Positions 18,213-27,979 of a stretch of DNA of 64,000 nucleotides are shown in pieces. The translations under genes and the position numbers were made by a program. Numbering within the stretch: the first letter of the stretch is position 1; every line of letters starts with the position of its first letter. This DNA comes from Bradyrhizobium sp. 195. GTDB taxonomy: Bacteria; Pseudomonadota; Alphaproteobacteria; Rhizobiales; Xanthobacteraceae. The stretch covers positions 1,674,001 to 1,738,000 of the forward strand of contig NZ_CP082161.1 in assembly GCF_023101665.1 (NCBI RefSeq), written 5' to 3'. Under the pieces are notes generated by a model that saw only the letters and a program-made list of their open reading frames with translations, had not been told where the DNA came from and searched no databases.

Positions 18213-19412
18213 ATAGATCAATTCCCATGAGCCTGCTTGCCACCATCAGCACCGTTGCTGTTGCCTCCTACGCGTTGCTCTCCAGCGTCCATAAGAGCGC
18301 GCAGGCGCTTTATGCGCTGCGAACCGACGCCTCACTGCCGCCGTACGATCCGGTCGACACCGATGCTCTGCCTAGCGTGGATGTCATCGTGCCCTGCTTC
18401 AACGAGGACCCGCGCACGCTGGCGGCCTGCCTGAAGTCTCTCGCAAGCCAGGACTACCCAGGGCGATTGCAGGTCTATGTGGTCGATGACGGCTCTGCAA
18501 ATGTCGCTGCAGTGGCCCCGGTCCATGGGAGCTACGCATATGACCCGAGGTTCAACGTCATTCTGCTGCCAAGCAACGTTGGAAAGCGCAAGGCGCAGAT
18601 CGCAGCGATACGCCGGTCGTTCGGCGATCTCGTGCTCAATGTCGATTCCGACACGGAAATCGCCAGCGACGTGGTCAGCAAACTCGTACGCAAGATGCAG
18701 GATCCAGCCGTCGGCGCGGCCATGGGGCAATTGACGGCCAGCAACCGGAACGACAGCTGGCTGACCCGATTGATCGACATGGAGTACTGGTTGGCTTGCA
18801 ACGAGGAGCGCGCGGCGCAGACGCGCTTTGGTGCCGTCATGTGCTGCTGCGGGCCGTGTGCCATGTACCGCCGCTCCGCGCTGCTGTTGCTGCTGGACCA
18901 GTACGAGACGCAGTTCTTCCGGGGAAAGCCGAGCGACTTCGGTGAGGACCGTCATCTGACGATCCTCATGCTCAAGGCAGGGTTTCGAACCGAGTACGTT
19001 CCGGACGCCATCGCCGCCACGGTGGTCCCGGACAGGCTCTTGCCCTATCTGCGGCAACAGCTCCGCTGGGCGCGGAGCACTTACCGCGACACGCTGCTGG
19101 GTTTGCACCTGTTGCCCGGCCTGGACCGGTACCTTACGCTCGACGTGCTCGGACAGAACCTCGGGCCGCTGCTGCTCGCCATCTCATCGATTGCCGCGCT
19201 CGCTCAGCTCGCGCTCACCGGCACCGTGCCCTGGTGGACCGGTCTGACCATCGTCGCGATGACCATGATTCGATGCAGCGTGGCGGCCCTTCGTGCCGGC
19301 GAGCTTCGATTTATCGGCTTCTCGCTCCACACCCCGATCAACATCTTCCTCCTGCTCCCGATGAAAGCCTATGCGCTCTGTACCTTGAGCAACAGCGACT
19401 GGCTCTCGCGCA
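17894..19412 (+). repeat. Inverted duplication of nodB 3' half and nodC (copy 1, in the operon)
   Basis: Partner of 4434-5952 on the opposite strand. It starts at GCGGCAC in nodB and ends at CTCTCGCGCA in nodC. Beyond 19412 the native NodC tail continues, whereas the other copy switches to foreign sequence. Confidence 0.9.
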
Positions 19413-19585
19413 AAGTGGCGAAATCATCAGAGGTCGATGAATCGAAGGCCTCGATCGAAGACGCCACAACTGGACCAAGCCTTAACCCGGCATCGGAAAC
19501 GCCTGGCTCAATTCGCGGGGCAGGTCTTTCGCGCGCTCCCTCGCAGCTGATCGCGTCTGGTGGCATTGCGGCCGAGACTGACTGA
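18227..19585 (+). CDS. nodC: NodC, N-acetylglucosaminyltransferase (chitooligosaccharide synthase)
   Basis: 452 residues, processive family 2 glycosyltransferase of the inner membrane that joins UDP-GlcNAc into the tetra/pentameric Nod-factor backbone. An N-terminal membrane helix is followed by the cytoplasmic catalytic domain with VPCFNEDP, VVDDGS, DSDT, GEDRH and QQLRW, then C-terminal membrane helices up to about residue 390. The polar tail after SDWLSR is the native one (KVAKSSEVDES...). The gene begins 14 bases after nodB. An almost identical inverted copy with another tail lies at 3871-5619. Confidence 0.97.
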   Translation: MSLLATISTVAVASYALLSSVHKSAQALYALRTDASLPPYDPVDTDALPSVDVIVPCFNEDPRTLAACLKSLASQDYPGRLQVYVVDDGSANVAAVAPVHGSYAYDPRFNVILLPSNVGKRKAQIAAIRRSFGDLVLNVDSDTEIASDVVSKLVRKMQDPAVGAAMGQLTASNRNDSWLTRLIDMEYWLACNEERAAQTRFGAVMCCCGPCAMYRRSALLLLLDQYETQFFRGKPSDFGEDRHLTILMLKAGFRTEYVPDAIAATVVPDRLLPYLRQQLRWARSTYRDTLLGLHLLPGLDRYLTLDVLGQNLGPLLLAISSIAALAQLALTGTVPWWTGLTIVAMTMIRCSVAALRAGELRFIGFSLHTPINIFLLLPMKAYALCTLSNSDWLSRKVAKSSEVDESKASIEDATTGPSLNPASETPGSIRGAGLSRAPSQLIASGGIAAETD

Positions 19586-19605
19586 GAGCTTTGTAGGGGG
19601 ACTTA

Positions 19606-20238
19606 GTGGTGAGCCTGGACAAGACATATCAATCGTTGCAACGGGAGCTGACCAATGATGACCCGTGGCGGCTTGACGACAATCCGTTCGAACGTGAGCG
19701 TCACACCCAATTGCTACGGCTATCGCTATCAAACGGCACCGTCTCAACCGGCCTCGAAATCGGGTGCGCGGCCGGTGCATTCACAGAGAAGCTTGCTCCT
19801 CACTGCAAACGGCTCACGGTCATCGATGTTATGCCGCGAGCGATCGGTCGAGCGGTCCAGCGGACCAAGAGGTGGTCGCATATCAGCTGGGCGGCGACCG
19901 ATATTCTGCAGTTCTCGACCGAAGAGCTGTTCGATCTGATCGTGGTCGCCGAAGTTCTCTACTATCTCGAAGACATGACACGGATGCGTACCGCAATCGA
20001 CAAGATGGTGAAGATGCTTGCTCCAGGTGGGCATCTGGTCTTCGGATCTGCACGTGATGCCACCTGCAGGCGATGGGGGCATGTCGCTGGCGCCGAGACA
20101 GTCATCACGATGTTGACTGAAGCGCTCATTGAGGTCGAACGCGTGCAGTGCCAGGGGCAGTCGGCTGACGAAGACTGCTTGTTGGTCCGCTTTCGCAATC
20201 CGGAGCGATCTTCGATCCCTCCGGACGGCCGAGCTTGA
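19606..20238 (+). CDS. nodS: NodS, Nod-factor N-methyltransferase
   Basis: About 210 residues, class I SAM-dependent methyltransferase. SAM-binding motif I is GLEIGCAAGAFTEKL; VIDVMPRAI, DLIVVAEVLYYLED and LAPGGHLVFG follow in order. It methylates the deacetylated amino group of the non-reducing residue. Start: two GTG codons in a row (19606 and 19609) behind TAGGGGG; either is possible and the family protein begins at SLDKTYQSL. It follows nodC by 20 bases. Confidence 0.95.
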   Translation: MVSLDKTYQSLQRELTNDDPWRLDDNPFERERHTQLLRLSLSNGTVSTGLEIGCAAGAFTEKLAPHCKRLTVIDVMPRAIGRAVQRTKRWSHISWAATDILQFSTEELFDLIVVAEVLYYLEDMTRMRTAIDKMVKMLAPGGHLVFGSARDATCRRWGHVAGAETVITMLTEALIEVERVQCQGQSADEDCLLVRFRNPERSSIPPDGRA

Positions 20239-20249
20239 AAGGAGCCACT

Positions 20250-21962
20250 ATGCGAATCTGCGGTATCAAGTTGACGCATGACGGGGCAGTCGCTCTGATC
20301 GAGGACGGCCGGGTGGTGTTTTGTGTCGAACAGGAGAAGCTGAACAACAATCCGCGTTATCAAACCATTGACAACCTGGATGCCGTTGTTAGCGCCTTGG
20401 CGGAGCACGGGCTGGATCCGAGCGATGTTGATCAGTTCGTTATTGATGGCTGGGATGGAGAGTTCGAGTCGCAGTTTGAAGTCCTTAGTGGGACGACGAT
20501 CATCAAGCTCAAGGGCGCGCCGTATGTCGAACGGCAAGGCGATAGCCCCCTGACCTCCCGCGATGGCATCGGCCTCATGCTTGATGGGAAGCTATATCCC
20601 TATCAAAGCTATCCCCATGTCACCGGGCACGTAGCATCCGCATACTGCGCCAGCTCGTTTGCCAAATCCGCGCAATCTGCTTTCTGCTTGGTGTGGGACG
20701 GCTGCATGTTTCCACGCCTCTACTACGTCGAGCCCCATGGCATCCGGTTCATCGAGTGCCTGTTTCCGATGATAGGTCACGCCTATGCGACGGCAGGACA
20801 TCACTTTGGACCTTACAGGCGGGCAGACCGCACCAGCTGGGATCTCGGTATTGCCGGCAAGCTGATGGCCTATATCGCGCTGGGATCGCCCGACGAGGAC
20901 TGTATTAAGACGTTTCATGAGCTTTATGAGGCGCACTTTGCCACGGATGCTGAGGGCGCTTGTCCTGAGCTTGGAGAGATCAACAGCTCACAATCGCCGC
21001 TTGAAGCTCTGCACGACTTCTTCGATGCGTGCGCAATGCGATTGAAGGAAAAGCAAGCCGAAGACGTCCTTGCGTCATTTCACGTGTTTCTAGAGCGTCT
21101 GCTGGTTCGCACCATTGCTGATGTTGTGGAGCGGCATTCGGATCTTGCGGGGGTGCGTAACCTCTGCATAGCCGGCGGCTGTGGCCTGAATATCAAGTGG
21201 AATAGTGCATTTCGTGCGACCGGCTTGTTCGATGTCGTGTGGGTGCCGCCCTTTCCGAACGACAGCGGCTCAGCCATTGGTGCTGCTTGCTCTGCATTGG
21301 CGGCACAGCAAGGCTTTAGAGCTCTGGAATGGTCGGTCTACAGCGGACCGGCCGTGCGTCCCAGCGAAGTCCCACCCGAATGGGAGGGCGCGCCCTGCAC
21401 TATGGGCGAACTTGCGGCAATCCTCGCTTGCGACAAGCCCGTGGTCTTCCTTGCCGGGCGTGCCGAGCTCGGACCGCGAGCCTTGGGTGGCAGAAGCATT
21501 CTCGCGGCTGCGAGCTGGGAAGGAATGAAAGATCATCTCAACGACATCAAACTTCGTGAGCATTTCAGGCCGGTAGCGCCGATATGCCTGGAGGATCGTG
21601 CGGCGGAGATTTTTAGCCCTGGAATACCCGATCCGTACATGCTGTTCGATCACCAGACGCGACCAGAATGGCGGGAGAAGATTCCCGCCGTCGTGCATCT
21701 CGATGGATCTGCTCGTCTACAGACCGTTTCCAGAACCTCTCAGCATAAAGTGGCCGAGCTTCTCGTCGAATACGAGAAGCTGACAGCCATTCCGCTGCTT
21801 TGCAATACCAGCGCCAATCTGCATGGACGCGGCTTTTTCCCGGATGCTGCCGCCGCGTGCCAGTGGGGACGCGTCGATCACGTATGGTGTGACGGCCTGC
21901 TTTGGACAAAAAAGCGCGCAAGCGAGGAAGCGGCGCGAACAACGGCCGTCGCGATGGCGTAA
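20250..21962 (+). CDS. nodU: NodU, Nod-factor 6-O-carbamoyltransferase
   Basis: 570 residues, NodU/CmcH family carbamoyltransferase. An ASKHA-like N-terminal part ([42 protein letters not shown]) and the C-terminal half ([53 protein letters not shown]) are all present. It uses carbamoyl phosphate to carbamoylate the non-reducing sugar. I chose ATG 20250 (AAAGGAG upstream) over the TTG at 20235. Second carbamoyltransferase in the operon is nolO. Confidence 0.95.
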   Translation: MRICGIKLTHDGAVALIEDGRVVFCVEQEKLNNNPRYQTIDNLDAVVSALAEHGLDPSDVDQFVIDGWDGEFESQFEVLSGTTIIKLKGAPYVERQGDSPLTSRDGIGLMLDGKLYPYQSYPHVTGHVASAYCASSFAKSAQSAFCLVWDGCMFPRLYYVEPHGIRFIECLFPMIGHAYATAGHHFGPYRRADRTSWDLGIAGKLMAYIALGSPDEDCIKTFHELYEAHFATDAEGACPELGEINSSQSPLEALHDFFDACAMRLKEKQAEDVLASFHVFLERLLVRTIADVVERHSDLAGVRNLCIAGGCGLNIKWNSAFRATGLFDVVWVPPFPNDSGSAIGAACSALAAQQGFRALEWSVYSGPAVRPSEVPPEWEGAPCTMGELAAILACDKPVVFLAGRAELGPRALGGRSILAAASWEGMKDHLNDIKLREHFRPVAPICLEDRAAEIFSPGIPDPYMLFDHQTRPEWREKIPAVVHLDGSARLQTVSRTSQHKVAELLVEYEKLTAIPLLCNTSANLHGRGFFPDAAAACQWGRVDHVWCDGLLWTKKRASEEAARTTAVAMA

Positions 21963-21966
21963 GCAA

Positions 21967-22881
21967 ATGTCAACCGCGGCAGTCGACCTTTTCCAGGTGA
22001 GCAAGTTCTACGACGACAGGGTCGTCGTGGACGCTCTTTCGTTTACGGTCTCGCCGGGAGAGTGCTTCGGTCTGCTGGGACCAAACGGCGCGGGTAAAAG
22101 CACGCTCGCGCGTTTGATCCTGGGTGTTGCATCGCCCGACGCAGGTAAGATATGCGTGCTCGGCGAGCCAGTGCCGGCACGGGCGCGCTTGGCGCGGCGG
22201 GGGATCGGGGTTGTCCCACAGTTCGATAACCTTGATCTTCAGCTCACGGTGCGCGAAAATTTGCTCGTTTTCGGGCGCTACTTCGCCATGAGCGCGGCTG
22301 AGGTGAAAGCGGTCACGCCGTCACTGCTCGAATTCGCGCGCCTGGAGAACAAGGCGGATGCCCGCGTCGCCGAACTGTCCGGCGGCATGAGGCGACGCCT
22401 GACGTTGGCACGGGCCCTCATTAACGACCCGCAGCTCTTGGTGCTTGATGAGCCGACGACCGGCCTTGATCCGCACGGTCGTCACCTGATCTGGGAACGC
22501 TTGCGTTCGCTATTAGCGCGCGGCAAAACGATCCTTCTCACCACCCACTTCATGGAAGAGGCGGAGCGATTGTGCGACCGCCTGTGCGTGCTTGAGCACG
22601 GCCGTAAGATCGCCGAAGGTCAGCCTCACGCGCTGATCGAGCAGCAGATCGGCTCCCAAGTGATCGAGATTTACGGCGGTAATCCGCATGAACTGCTGCC
22701 GCTGGTCAGACCCCAAGTGCAGCGCGCTGAGGTGAGCGGGGAGACGCTCTTCTGCTATGTCACGGATCCAGAGCAGGTGCGCCTCCGGCTTGCCGACCGC
22801 ACGGATCTCCGCTTTCTGCAGCGTCCTCCAAATCTGGAGGATGTCTTCTTGCGGCTAACCGGGCGAGAGATAAAGGACTGA
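21967..22881 (+). CDS. nodI: NodI, ATP-binding protein of the Nod-factor exporter
   Basis: 304 residues. ABC ATPase with Walker [11 protein letters not shown]-loop VPQFDNLD, signature LSGGMRRRL, Walker [14 protein letters not shown] and the switch His in [10 protein letters not shown]. It pairs with NodJ to export lipochitooligosaccharides across the inner membrane. The start is the ATG at 21967, 4 bases after the nodU stop; longer in-frame starts run inside nodU and are not used. Confidence 0.97.
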   Translation: MSTAAVDLFQVSKFYDDRVVVDALSFTVSPGECFGLLGPNGAGKSTLARLILGVASPDAGKICVLGEPVPARARLARRGIGVVPQFDNLDLQLTVRENLLVFGRYFAMSAAEVKAVTPSLLEFARLENKADARVAELSGGMRRRLTLARALINDPQLLVLDEPTTGLDPHGRHLIWERLRSLLARGKTILLTTHFMEEAERLCDRLCVLEHGRKIAEGQPHALIEQQIGSQVIEIYGGNPHELLPLVRPQVQRAEVSGETLFCYVTDPEQVRLRLADRTDLRFLQRPPNLEDVFLRLTGREIKD

Positions 22882-22884
22882 ACG

Positions 22885-23673
22885 ATGTGGCAACGTTTTG
22901 CGCCGGCGCTCCCTGCTAATCCATGGAACTGGATCGCGGTATGGCGCCGCAATTTTCTGGTCTGGCGGAAAGTCGCTCTGGCATCGATTCTTGGGAATCT
23001 GGCCGAGCCGATGAGCTCTCTGTTCGGTCTCGGTTTTGGTCTTGGAATGATCATAGGTGGTGTTGAGGGGACCTCATACATCTCGTTTCTGGCGGCTGGC
23101 ATGGTCGCCACAAGCGCGATGGTCTCCGCAACCTTCGAAACGATCTACGCGGCTTACGCTCGCATGCAGACAAATTGCACGTGGGAGGCAGTGCTCTGTA
23201 CGCCCCTTACGCTCGGCGACATTGTTCTCGGTGAAGTGGCATGGGCAGCGAGCAAGGCCTTGCTCGCCGGGACCGCGATCACGATTGTCGCCGTCGCGCT
23301 GGGTTACGCACAGTGGTCATCCATCCCCTATGCATTACCAGCCATCGCTCTCACTGGCGTGACTTTCGCGAGCCTCGCAATGGTCGTTTCAGCACTTGCA
23401 CCGAGCCACGACTATTTCATCTTCTACCAGTCGCTCATTCTCACGCCCATGATGTATTTGAGCGGGACGATCTTCCCAATGAGCCAGTTGCCGGGTTCAT
23501 TTCAACGCATCGCGGCCTTATTGCCGCTGACTCATTCGGTCGATCTTATTCGTCCAGCAATGCTCGGTCGGCCGGTCGACAGCGTCGGATTGCATGTGGG
23601 CGCACTTTGCATCTACGCAGCGTTTCCCTTCCTCGTCTCGGCCGTGCTGCTTCGGCAGCGCCTGATGCGGTGA
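22885..23673 (+). CDS. nodJ: NodJ, membrane protein of the Nod-factor exporter
   Basis: 262 residues, ABC-2 type permease with six hydrophobic segments (for example [56 protein letters not shown]). The conserved loop [19 protein letters not shown] lies before the last helices. It forms the channel with NodI. It begins 3 bases after nodI. Confidence 0.96.
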   Translation: MWQRFAPALPANPWNWIAVWRRNFLVWRKVALASILGNLAEPMSSLFGLGFGLGMIIGGVEGTSYISFLAAGMVATSAMVSATFETIYAAYARMQTNCTWEAVLCTPLTLGDIVLGEVAWAASKALLAGTAITIVAVALGYAQWSSIPYALPAIALTGVTFASLAMVVSALAPSHDYFIFYQSLILTPMMYLSGTIFPMSQLPGSFQRIAALLPLTHSVDLIRPAMLGRPVDSVGLHVGALCIYAAFPFLVSAVLLRQRLMR

Positions 23674-23872
23674 GAGGAACAAGACCTAAAGCGAAGCATC
23701 GCGTGTGCGAGATGAGATATCGGGCGTAACGAACTTCCGATCGCGTGCGACGCTTACGTGAGTCTCGTCACGCTAGCGATGCCCGATCGGCCCCGCGGCG
23801 ACGTGCGGCCTACTCCCAAAGCAAGCGATACGAAATAGGCCAACAGGCCTCTCAGGATTAACGGAGAACAAG

Positions 23873-25885
23873 ATGCTGTGTCTAGGATTGAGTGGCGGCC
23901 TCGACAGGGTCTATGAAAACCCCCTTGGACTGCCGAACACGTTTCTGCACGACGGCGCCGCGGTACTTGTCAAGGACGGGCGCGTGATCGCTGCCGTGGA
24001 AGAGGAGCGCCTCAACCGGATCAAACATTCAAACAAGCTCCCGAGCAGTGCGATTGAATACTGTCTTGCAGCCGCGGGTGTGGAGCTTCGCGACGTCGAT
24101 CGTATTGCGTTCTACGCTACTGAAGCCTATTGCAATGCGATGCTCGAACGGTTGTTCATCTCACAACCGGAAATCTCAATTCCGCTAGATGCGAATCTGC
24201 TGTTACGGCACCTTCTAGCCACGGAGTTCGGTACCCAAGTTGATCCTTCGCGGGTATCATTCGTAGGCCACCATCAAGCCCACGCCGTGAGCGCTCTGGC
24301 GATGTCGGGTTTTGAAGAAAGCCTGGTCCTCGCGATCGATGGTTGTGGCGACTTCCTGTCGGGTCTCTTGGCGGTCGGGTCGGGCACCGAAATGACCGAG
24401 CTTATGACGTTTCCAGAGAATAACTCTCTCGGACTGTTCTATCTGGAGACGATCCGATATCTCGGCTACGGCCTGTTCGACGAGTATAAGGTTATGGGAC
24501 TGGCTCCTTACGGAGATCCCGCACGCTATCGCGAGCTCTTTTCCCAATTCTATGAGCTCTCCGCAAACGGTGGCTACCGCGTTCACCTCGAACGTATCGG
24601 CCCGGCATTGCTGCGCAATATCGAGGTTCGGCGAAAGGGAATGCCGTTCACGCAACAGCATCGAGATGTGAGCGCATCGTTGCAGGAGGCGCTGGAGCGG
24701 ATCGTGTTTCACATTCTTCGGCATTACCGTGAGTCGACCGGAATGAAACGGTTGTGCCTGGCTGGCGGGGTGGCCCACAACTGCACACTGAACGGAAAAC
24801 TCCTGTATTCAGGCCTATTCGAAGACATCTTCGTGCAGCCGGCTGCGCATGACGCCGGATGCGCATTGGGCGCGGCACTGATGGTGTCGAACGGGGCCGG
24901 GCAGCCCGCGCCCCGCGAGCGACTACAGGCGGTTTATTGGGGGCCAGATGTCGGCAGCGACGACAGCATCGAACAGGAACTGAAGGGATGGGCCGGACAC
25001 CTCCAGATTGAGCGGACCGCTGACGTCGCAACCAGAGCAGCCGAGTGGATCGCTGATGGCGCCGTGATCGGGTGGGTACAGGGCCGATCGGAGTTCGGCC
25101 CTCGCGCGCTCGGCAACCGCAGTATTCTTGCTGACCCGAGGCCCGCGGCGAACAAGGATCGGATCAATGCGATGGTCAAGAAGCGCGAGAGTTATCGACC
25201 ATTTGCGCCATCGGTTCTGGAGGAGGATGCGGGCGCCTTCTTTGAGTTGCCGGATGGTCGCGCAGAATATCCCTTCATGAATTTCGTCGTTCGCGTGCGC
25301 GAATCCAAGCGTGCTTTGCTGGGCGCGATCACGCATATCGATGGTACGGCTCGTCTGCAGACTGTCTCCCGCACGAACAATGCCGCCTATTGGGAACTCA
25401 TCAATGCGTTCAAGAGCCGGACAGGCGTCCCGATTCTGCTTAATACGTCGTTCAACAACAATGCCGAACCGATCGTGGATTCTGTTGCCGATGCGATTAC
25501 GGCGTTTTTGTCAACCGAGCTGGATGGCCTTGTGGTCGGTTCATTCCTCGTCAGGAAGCGGGCAACAACGCTCGAAAGCTGGACTGCACTCGCTGTATCA
25601 CTGCCGCCCCATGTATCTCTTTATCGGGTTCGCGCTCATGCGGGCCGAGAACGCCAGGAGACAGTCTGCGAGCTCCGCATGGGTCACTCCAGCCAGGACT
25701 GCGTGCGCGTCTCGCATGACCTGTTCGACATGCTGATGCAGATTGAGAAGGAAGCTGTTCTTGCCGATCTTCTCGCCAGGGTCACCTCTGACAGGACTAG
25801 GCGAGAAGCTCTCGTGAACGAACTGCGCGGGCTCTGGGATCTGCGCCGTATTCGGCTGCATCCGTCACAGACTGCGCGGTCGTAA
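23873..25885 (+). CDS. nolO: NolO, Nod-factor 3-O-carbamoyltransferase
   Basis: 670 residues, second NodU-family carbamoyltransferase. HDGAAVLVKDGRVIAAVEEERLNR, VGHHQAHAVSA, AIDGCGD, GGVAHNCTLNG, GRSEFGPRALGNRSILADPR, YRPFAPSVLEED and LLNTSFNNNAEPIVDS are all intact in one frame. In B. japonicum the region was first described as nolMNO and later recognised as one nolO gene; here it is one uninterrupted frame. A 200-base gap with no visible promoter separates it from nodJ. The C-terminal 100 residues after RKRATTLESW form an extension beyond NodU. Confidence 0.93.
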   Translation: MLCLGLSGGLDRVYENPLGLPNTFLHDGAAVLVKDGRVIAAVEEERLNRIKHSNKLPSSAIEYCLAAAGVELRDVDRIAFYATEAYCNAMLERLFISQPEISIPLDANLLLRHLLATEFGTQVDPSRVSFVGHHQAHAVSALAMSGFEESLVLAIDGCGDFLSGLLAVGSGTEMTELMTFPENNSLGLFYLETIRYLGYGLFDEYKVMGLAPYGDPARYRELFSQFYELSANGGYRVHLERIGPALLRNIEVRRKGMPFTQQHRDVSASLQEALERIVFHILRHYRESTGMKRLCLAGGVAHNCTLNGKLLYSGLFEDIFVQPAAHDAGCALGAALMVSNGAGQPAPRERLQAVYWGPDVGSDDSIEQELKGWAGHLQIERTADVATRAAEWIADGAVIGWVQGRSEFGPRALGNRSILADPRPAANKDRINAMVKKRESYRPFAPSVLEEDAGAFFELPDGRAEYPFMNFVVRVRESKRALLGAITHIDGTARLQTVSRTNNAAYWELINAFKSRTGVPILLNTSFNNNAEPIVDSVADAITAFLSTELDGLVVGSFLVRKRATTLESWTALAVSLPPHVSLYRVRAHAGRERQETVCELRMGHSSQDCVRVSHDLFDMLMQIEKEAVLADLLARVTSDRTRREALVNELRGLWDLRRIRLHPSQTARS

Positions 25886-26079
25886 AAGGTGAGCAATGCG
25901 GAAGAGGGCTCCTTGGACGCCTCTTGCATGACCTGCCAATCGCGGTGCCGTGGAGGAGGGCTTGCGGGTTGATTGCCTTGCGTTCAGGTGACTAGCCGCC
26001 CATTGGCGTGGATCGGAATCGCCGATGAGTAGGTGCGCCACACAAAACTGATCTTGCGCAACGAGAAGGGTTTGATAAC

Positions 26080-27054
26080 TTGACCAAGGAACGCTTTGTT
26101 ATTTCTCGGAGGCGTACCGGCTTTGGTGACTGCCTCTGGTCGCTGGCGTCAGCCTGGTCGTATGCGCAGCGGACCGGACGGACGCTCGTCGTTGACTGGC
26201 GCGGTTCCTGCTACATCGATCAACCGTTCAGCAACGCCTTTCCGGTGTTCTTCGAGCCGCTTGAGGACATCGCTGGGGTCCCGGTGATTTGCGATGACCG
26301 GGTCAACCAGCTCTCGTTTCCCGGACCGTTCTTCCCGCGGTGGTGGAATAGGCCATCGATCGACTGCATCAATCGTCCGGATGAGCAGATCTTCAAAGAA
26401 CGTGACGAACTGACCGAGCTGTTCCAGGCAAGAGAAGATAACGAAGCCAACACCATTGTCTGTGACGCTTGCCTGATGTGGCGTTGTGGCGAGGAAGCCG
26501 AACGACTGATCTTTCGGAACATCAAACTCAGGCCTGAGATTCAAGCGCGGATCGACGCCTTGTATGAGGAACACTTTAGCGGCCATAGCATCATTGGCGT
26601 TCATGTTCGGCACGGCAATGGCGAAGATATCATGGAGCATGCGCCGTACTGGGCCGATTCGGAGCTCGCCCTTCGTCAGGTCTGCATGGCAATCCGTAAA
26701 GCCAAGGCTTTGCCATATCCAAAGCCTGTAAAGGTCTTCCTTTGCACGGACAGTGCACAGGTGCTCGATCGCGTATTGGGTCTGTTTCCCGATGTCTTCG
26801 CCGTACCAAAACGTTTCCAGGCCGATCGGGCAGGGCCGTTGCATAGTGCGGAAATGGGAATTGAAGGTGGAGCTTCCGCTCTCATCGACATGTATCTTCT
26901 TGCGCGATGCGCTACCGTGATCCGCTTTCCCCCCACCAGCGCCTTCACGCGCTATGCCCGTCTGCTCGTGCCACGGATTATTGAATTCGACCAGAAAAAT
27001 CCGGAGCATTTGACCATGATCGATAACCCATACGAGCATTTCGCGGCTTCATGA
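26080..27054 (+). CDS. nodZ: NodZ, Nod-factor alpha-1,6-fucosyltransferase
   Basis: 324 residues, GT23 family. Motifs: RRTGFGDCLWSL near the start, GVHVRHGNGEDIMEHAPYWAD (catalytic HxRxGD-like region with the key Arg), VFLCTDS and AEMGIEGGASALIDMYLLARC. It adds fucose from GDP-fucose to the reducing-end GlcNAc; the donor is made by noeL and nolK at 37-39 kb. The start is TTG with GAGAAGGG upstream, as no ATG precedes the family N-terminus (TKERFVISRR). 195 bases after nolO. Confidence 0.95.
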   Translation: MTKERFVISRRRTGFGDCLWSLASAWSYAQRTGRTLVVDWRGSCYIDQPFSNAFPVFFEPLEDIAGVPVICDDRVNQLSFPGPFFPRWWNRPSIDCINRPDEQIFKERDELTELFQAREDNEANTIVCDACLMWRCGEEAERLIFRNIKLRPEIQARIDALYEEHFSGHSIIGVHVRHGNGEDIMEHAPYWADSELALRQVCMAIRKAKALPYPKPVKVFLCTDSAQVLDRVLGLFPDVFAVPKRFQADRAGPLHSAEMGIEGGASALIDMYLLARCATVIRFPPTSAFTRYARLLVPRIIEFDQKNPEHLTMIDNPYEHFAAS

Positions 27055-27887
27055 AGCGCCAGAATGTGAGCCCGAGCAATGGCGGGCTAAATCATCCGTC
27101 TGATACTGCTGGCTTCGACACCATCGAGTTTCGCAACGTCTCGCAGGAACGGTGGATGGCGACTTCCGTCCCGCAAGCGACGGCTGACCGGCGCACTACC
27201 ACGGATGCGGTGCGGTGGGAGGGCGAAGGCCTGCGAAGCGTAAGGCCAATGCCGGCGGGCGCCGGCGGCCTTGCCCCGCAATGCTTCGGGCCCTCCTGTG
27301 TAAGTCGAGTCGCGCGGAAAGGTTATGGTTCTGTCATCCTCCGGCCAAATCCGCCATCGCTGGCCAGACGGTGAAAAGCACGGCAATGGCGGTCCGGGTC
27401 GCCGAGGAAATCTGACGTAACAGACAGTCACGTCAGAATATAGCAAGGAGGCGCGTCCGGTAGATGGATCGCCTTTGCTGGGCAACCCTCTTGCGGTCAG
27501 CTCGTTTTCTGGACGACGGCCTTGTTCATGCGGCGCTCGCAGAGTCCTTTCGGACGGAGGTGTGATGAACCGCGCGGCCGGCGGCCCATCGATATTGCCC
27601 AAGAGCCGCATGTGCGGCCGCGCGTACCATGGCCGAGAGCAACTTGGACGAACTGGCCATTAAATCCTGATCTCCGCCAAAGGCAGCTAACCAATCTCGT
27701 CCAGCCCGCATGACCCACAGACCACTCGTGGAGGGCGACGCAGTCAGCTCGCCATGGAAACACCAGCCTCTCGGCTCGAAGGCTTAGCGCACGCAGTGGG
27801 CAGCACCCGGGAGCTCGACGACAGCCATTGCTGCGGCGTTGCTGGTGTCGAAAAGCAAACAGGCCAGATGTTCGGAACCTGCCATTT
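27055..27887. other. Gap between nodZ and the fixR promoter, no gene seen
   Basis: Roughly 830 bases without a convincing gene. A palindrome at 27411-27437 is listed separately; a GAGG-rich stretch and ATG after it lead only to a short frame. Confidence 0.4.
27411..27437. promoter_or_regulatory. Perfect 8-bp inverted repeat (possible operator)
   Basis: TCTGACGT and ACGTCAGA face each other across 11 bases, followed by the A/T-rich ATATAGC and AAGGAGG. It is not GC-rich and lacks a T tract, so it is unlike a terminator. A protein-binding dyad is possible. Confidence 0.35.
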
Positions 27888-27902
27888 GCGTCGTAAAAGC
27901 GC
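27888..27902 (+). promoter_or_regulatory. RegR-type upstream activating site of fixR-nifA
   Basis: GCGTCGTAAAAGCGC agrees with the published RegR consensus (GNGRCRTTNNGNCGC, recalled from family literature) at most fixed positions. Its distance, about 55-70 bases upstream of the expected RpoN start site, is that known for the B. japonicum fixR-nifA activating sequence. Confidence 0.55.
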
Positions 27903-27925
27903 GCCACCTGTGCCCTGCATCGCTC

Positions 27926-27941
27926 TGGCCCGGATCCTGCA
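27926..27941 (+). promoter_or_regulatory. RpoN (-24/-12) promoter of fixR-nifA
   Basis: TGGCCCGGATCCTGCA fits TGGCACG-N4-TTGCA with invariant GG and GC twelve bases apart. It lies 39 bases before the fixR start codon. NifA would autoactivate here at low oxygen. Confidence 0.8.
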
Positions 27942-27979
27942 CCAGGTGCACAGGCGAGGGGAGCGGAAGGGAGTCGCGT

